Assembly (NCBI GenBank): GCA_017404205.1
Contig: JAFRCV010000013.1
Span: 102,867 to 166,866 of the forward strand
Direction of reading: 5' to 3'
Origin: Erysipelotrichaceae bacterium
Lineage (GTDB): Bacteria; Bacillota_I; Bacilli_A; Erysipelotrichales; Erysipelotrichaceae
Length of the DNA stretch: 64,000 nucleotides
Position 1 is the first letter of the stretch. Every line of letters begins with the position of its first letter. Both the position numbers and the translations under genes were made by a program. The notes below the pieces were generated by a model that saw only the letters and a list, made by a program, of their open reading frames with translations, made no database searches and had not been told where the DNA came from. Below are positions 63,856-64,000 of the stretch, piece after piece.

Positions 63856-64000
63856 TCGGGGTACTAACCATAAATACTACCGTGAAAGCCATGATAAGCT
63901 TGCTAAAGCACAACGTAAGTTATCACGTATGCAAGGTTCTAAGAAACATGAAGCTAAATCATCTAACTACATAAAGCAATTATATAAAGTGAACAAAATA
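63848..64000 (+). pseudogene. IS200/IS605-type tnpB remnant, 5'-truncated and cut by the window edge
   Basis: From about 63848 the frame reads L-S-D-R-G-T-N-H-K-Y-Y-R-E-S and then L-A-K-A-Q-R-K-L-S-R, the TnpB (OrfB) block that normally lies near residues 200-230. The upstream two hundred residues of TnpB are missing because the sequence passes directly into the mmcQ 3' end. It is open to the window end; whether the nuclease part downstream is intact cannot be seen. A remnant of an old IS insertion is the simplest reading. Confidence 0.7.

Noticed and set aside
1..64000. tRNA and rRNA genes
   Set aside because: No cloverleaf with a 3' CCA-type end or conserved rRNA segment was recognised on either strand, though a covariance search was not possible here.
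1..64000. Alternative genetic code (TGA as Trp) suggested by the very low GC content
   Set aside because: TGA clearly ends several conserved genes (for example mutM and the second SGNH gene) and Trp is encoded by TGG throughout.

Overview
The window is low-GC DNA from a fermentative anaerobe of the Bacillota, most like an Erysipelotrichia-type gut bacterium. The evidence is the gene order polA-mutM-coaE-dnaB-dnaI, an RNase J, Shine-Dalgarno/TATAAT signals, TGA used as a stop (so not a recoded mollicute), a class III (oxygen-sensitive) ribonucleotide reductase, rubrerythrin and superoxide reductase, and mucosal-type surface proteins. The lineage is inferred from gene content only.

Positions 1-17106 hold one long plus-strand operon whose genes overlap or nearly abut. 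It encodes a DUF4432 protein (cut by the window edge), two tandem SGNH esterases, a malic enzyme, a deoxyhypusine-synthase-like protein, an RfaE-like PfkB kinase, a HAD phosphatase fused to a GmhA-like SIS isomerase, an M24 metallohydrolase, two enolase-superfamily dehydratases around a zinc alcohol dehydrogenase, an HpcH/HpaI-type aldolase, an aldose epimerase, and an Opp/Dpp-type ABC importer with two permeases and two ATPases. It reads as uptake and catabolism of an acylated sugar acid or heptose-like sugar. No described pathway with this gene set is known to me.

Positions 17107-33119 hold two paralogous surface-protein loci. Each is driven by a near-identical promoter (TTGAAA-17-TATAAT) with a perfect cre-consensus match inside it, followed by a conserved structured leader RNA I do not recognise. 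Locus 1 encodes a 3031-residue beta-helix/InlB-repeat protein and a GLUG-repeat lipoprotein with a possible cysteine-hydrolase domain. Locus 2 encodes a 1438-residue paralogue and a 35-residue peptide, and ends at a strong terminator. A small zinc-ribbon-like lipoprotein follows.

Positions 33795-50047 are mostly housekeeping: pnp, an acyltransferase/membrane-protein pair, trmB, a ZnuA-like lipoprotein that has lost its metal ligands, polA, mutM, coaE, dnaB, dnaI, pfkA, then rnj and def on the minus strand, rubrerythrin and a zinc-ribbon membrane protein. Several genes here have a -10 box 6-7 bases before the ATG and may be leaderless.

Positions 50160-61590 hold a DEDDh exonuclease (minus strand), an anaerobic ribonucleotide reductase locus, an FtsX-type ABC exporter with its lipoprotein, and an M18 aminopeptidase. 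In the reductase locus the activase is fused to a MarR regulator behind two tandem palindromic operators, NrdD carries a C-terminal glutaredoxin domain, and a TrxB-like reductase follows.

Positions 61635-64000 hold superoxide reductase (minus strand) and an accessory end. An mmcQ/yjbR-type gene is split by an insert of about 1.49 kb carrying an AlbA_2/HATPase regulator gene, and a 5'-truncated tnpB remnant runs off the window. No tRNA, rRNA or CRISPR array was seen.
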